This document shows, piece after piece, positions 63,428-64,000 of a stretch of DNA of 64,000 nucleotides. Position numbers and translations under genes: made by a program. Within the stretch, counting starts at the first letter, position 1; each line of letters starts with the position of its first letter. The notes below the pieces were generated by a model. That model was not told where the DNA came from. It saw only the letters and a list, made by a program, of their open reading frames with translations, and searched no databases. The stretch spans positions 1-64,000 of the forward strand of contig NZ_VSSS01000016.1 in NCBI RefSeq assembly GCF_008123425.1, in the 5' to 3' direction. The DNA is from Bradyrhizobium rifense (GTDB lineage: Bacteria > Pseudomonadota > Alphaproteobacteria > Rhizobiales > Xanthobacteraceae).

Positions 63428-64000
63428 ATGATCGCCGAATCTCCCCGCTTCCCCCTTCGCCTGCTCGCCCGGTTGGTCCCGGTGCTGGTGGTTGGCCTGC
63501 TGTGCATCTGGGCCAGCCCCGCCTCGGCCGATTTCCGGCTTTGCAACAACACCTCGAGCCGGGTCGGCATCGCGCTTGGCTACAAGGACGCCGACGGCTG
63601 GACCACCGAGGGCTGGTGGAACATCTCGTCCCGCTCCTGCGAGACCCTGCTGCGGGGAACGCTGGTCGCCCGTTACTATTACATCTACGCGATCGACTAT
63701 GACCGCGGCGGCGAATGGTCGGGGCAGGCCTTCATGTGCTCGCGCGACAAGGAATTCACCATCCGCGGCACCGAGGACTGCCTGGCGCGCGGCTATGACC
63801 GGACCGGCTATTTCGAGGTCGATACCGGCGAGCAGCGCGCCTGGACGGTGCAGCTCACCGATGCCAACGAGCAGCCCGCCCAGCAACGTGTCCCCGGCAT
63901 GCCCGGCCCTGTCGGCCCCGGTGGCGGCGTTCCGGGTTTGCCCAATAGCCCGCCCGGTGGTACGCCCCCCGCCGCGCCTGGCCTTCCGCCAGCCCCCTCG
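63428..64000 (+). CDS. DUF1036 secreted protein, cut by the right edge
   Basis: This is the first 191 codons of a gene that runs past the window. A Sec signal (about residues 1-35, LLARLVPVLVVGLLCIWAS, cleavage after ASA) leads to the DUF1036 domain, starting DFRLCNNTSSRVGIALGYKDADGWTTEGWWNI and SRSCETLLRGTLVARYYYIYAID, with three or more Cys for disulfides. The last 45 residues are Pro/Gly-rich (PGPVGPGGGVPGLPN). Function unknown. Start ATG 63428 is the first and fits the signal peptide. Confidence 0.88.
   Translation, partial: MIAESPRFPLRLLARLVPVLVVGLLCIWASPASADFRLCNNTSSRVGIALGYKDADGWTTEGWWNISSRSCETLLRGTLVARYYYIYAIDYDRGGEWSGQAFMCSRDKEFTIRGTEDCLARGYDRTGYFEVDTGEQRAWTVQLTDANEQPAQQRVPGMPGPVGPGGGVPGLPNSPPGGTPPAAPGLPPAPS

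Noticed and set aside
1..64000. tRNA, rRNA, CRISPR array, prophage or integrative element
   Set aside because: Gaps were read for cloverleaf-like runs, regular spaced repeats, integrase and transposase genes; none found. The only repeats are short palindromic elements.

Overview
The window is about 64 kb of GC-rich (by eye low-to-mid 60s %) alphaproteobacterial chromosome, most like Bradyrhizobium or a close Nitrobacteraceae relative. The grounds are protein-level resemblance of many genes, the GapR/DUF2312 protein, a split pntAA/pntAB/pntB transhydrogenase, the 50-residue aa3-oxidase subunit IV, a FixJ-like regulator, many orphan transporter subunits and chemoreceptors, and several families of intergenic palindromic repeats. 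No rRNA, tRNA, CRISPR array, prophage, transposase or integrase was found. The first 33 bases are an Illumina Nextera adapter, so the left edge is the end of an assembled contig and not native DNA.

Layout. 0-6.6 kb: a truncated small gene and purA (minus strand), then two paralogous EamA exporters that bracket a TetR regulator, a small membrane protein and a DUF1330 protein, then an orphan Bug/TctC binding protein. 6.7-13.1 kb: a Cache chemoreceptor, a D-2-hydroxyacid dehydrogenase and a sugar-type ABC importer without an ATPase. 13.2-19.4 kb: two secreted hydrolase-like proteins, a DUF4139 envelope protein, a FixJ-like regulator with a Glu in place of the phospho-acceptor Asp, and an AraC regulator. 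19.4-24 kb: an NnrS gene remnant next to a repeat, a GNAT enzyme, scoAB and an AsmA protein. 24.2-27.5 kb: a second ABC importer without an ATPase, with a palindrome just upstream. 27.6-30.6 kb: a TRAP-type binding protein and a chemoreceptor as a two-gene unit. 30.7-35.2 kb: a polyamine-type ABC ATPase and two permeases without a binding protein, preceded by a GlpD-like flavoprotein with altered active-site motifs. 35.2-41.4 kb: a PAS-GGDEF-EAL protein, LhgO, two DUF465 proteins, two small unknowns and a diguanylate cyclase with a histone-H1-like tail.

41.5-54 kb is mostly housekeeping: purEK, aqpZ, rpsU, a TPR lipoprotein, a low-complexity membrane-anchored protein, a cupin, a ChaA-type antiporter, a hydrolase, pnt genes led by aa3 subunit IV, and an M3 peptidase with a basic tail. 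54-64 kb holds a sigma-54 response regulator, an L,D-transpeptidase next to a MepK-like M15 peptidase, a DUF1801 protein, a class III nucleotide cyclase, GapR, DUF1244 and a DUF1036 protein cut by the right edge.

Functional themes are purine synthesis (purA, purE, purK), import and sensing of small organic solutes (four binding proteins, two chemoreceptors, incomplete ABC sets), c-di-GMP/cAMP-type signalling, and peptidoglycan 3-3 crosslink metabolism. There is no single obvious new multi-gene system. The best leads are the TRAP-binding-protein/chemoreceptor pair, the phosphomimetic FixJ-like regulator, the altered GlpD paralogue and the H1-tailed diguanylate cyclase.
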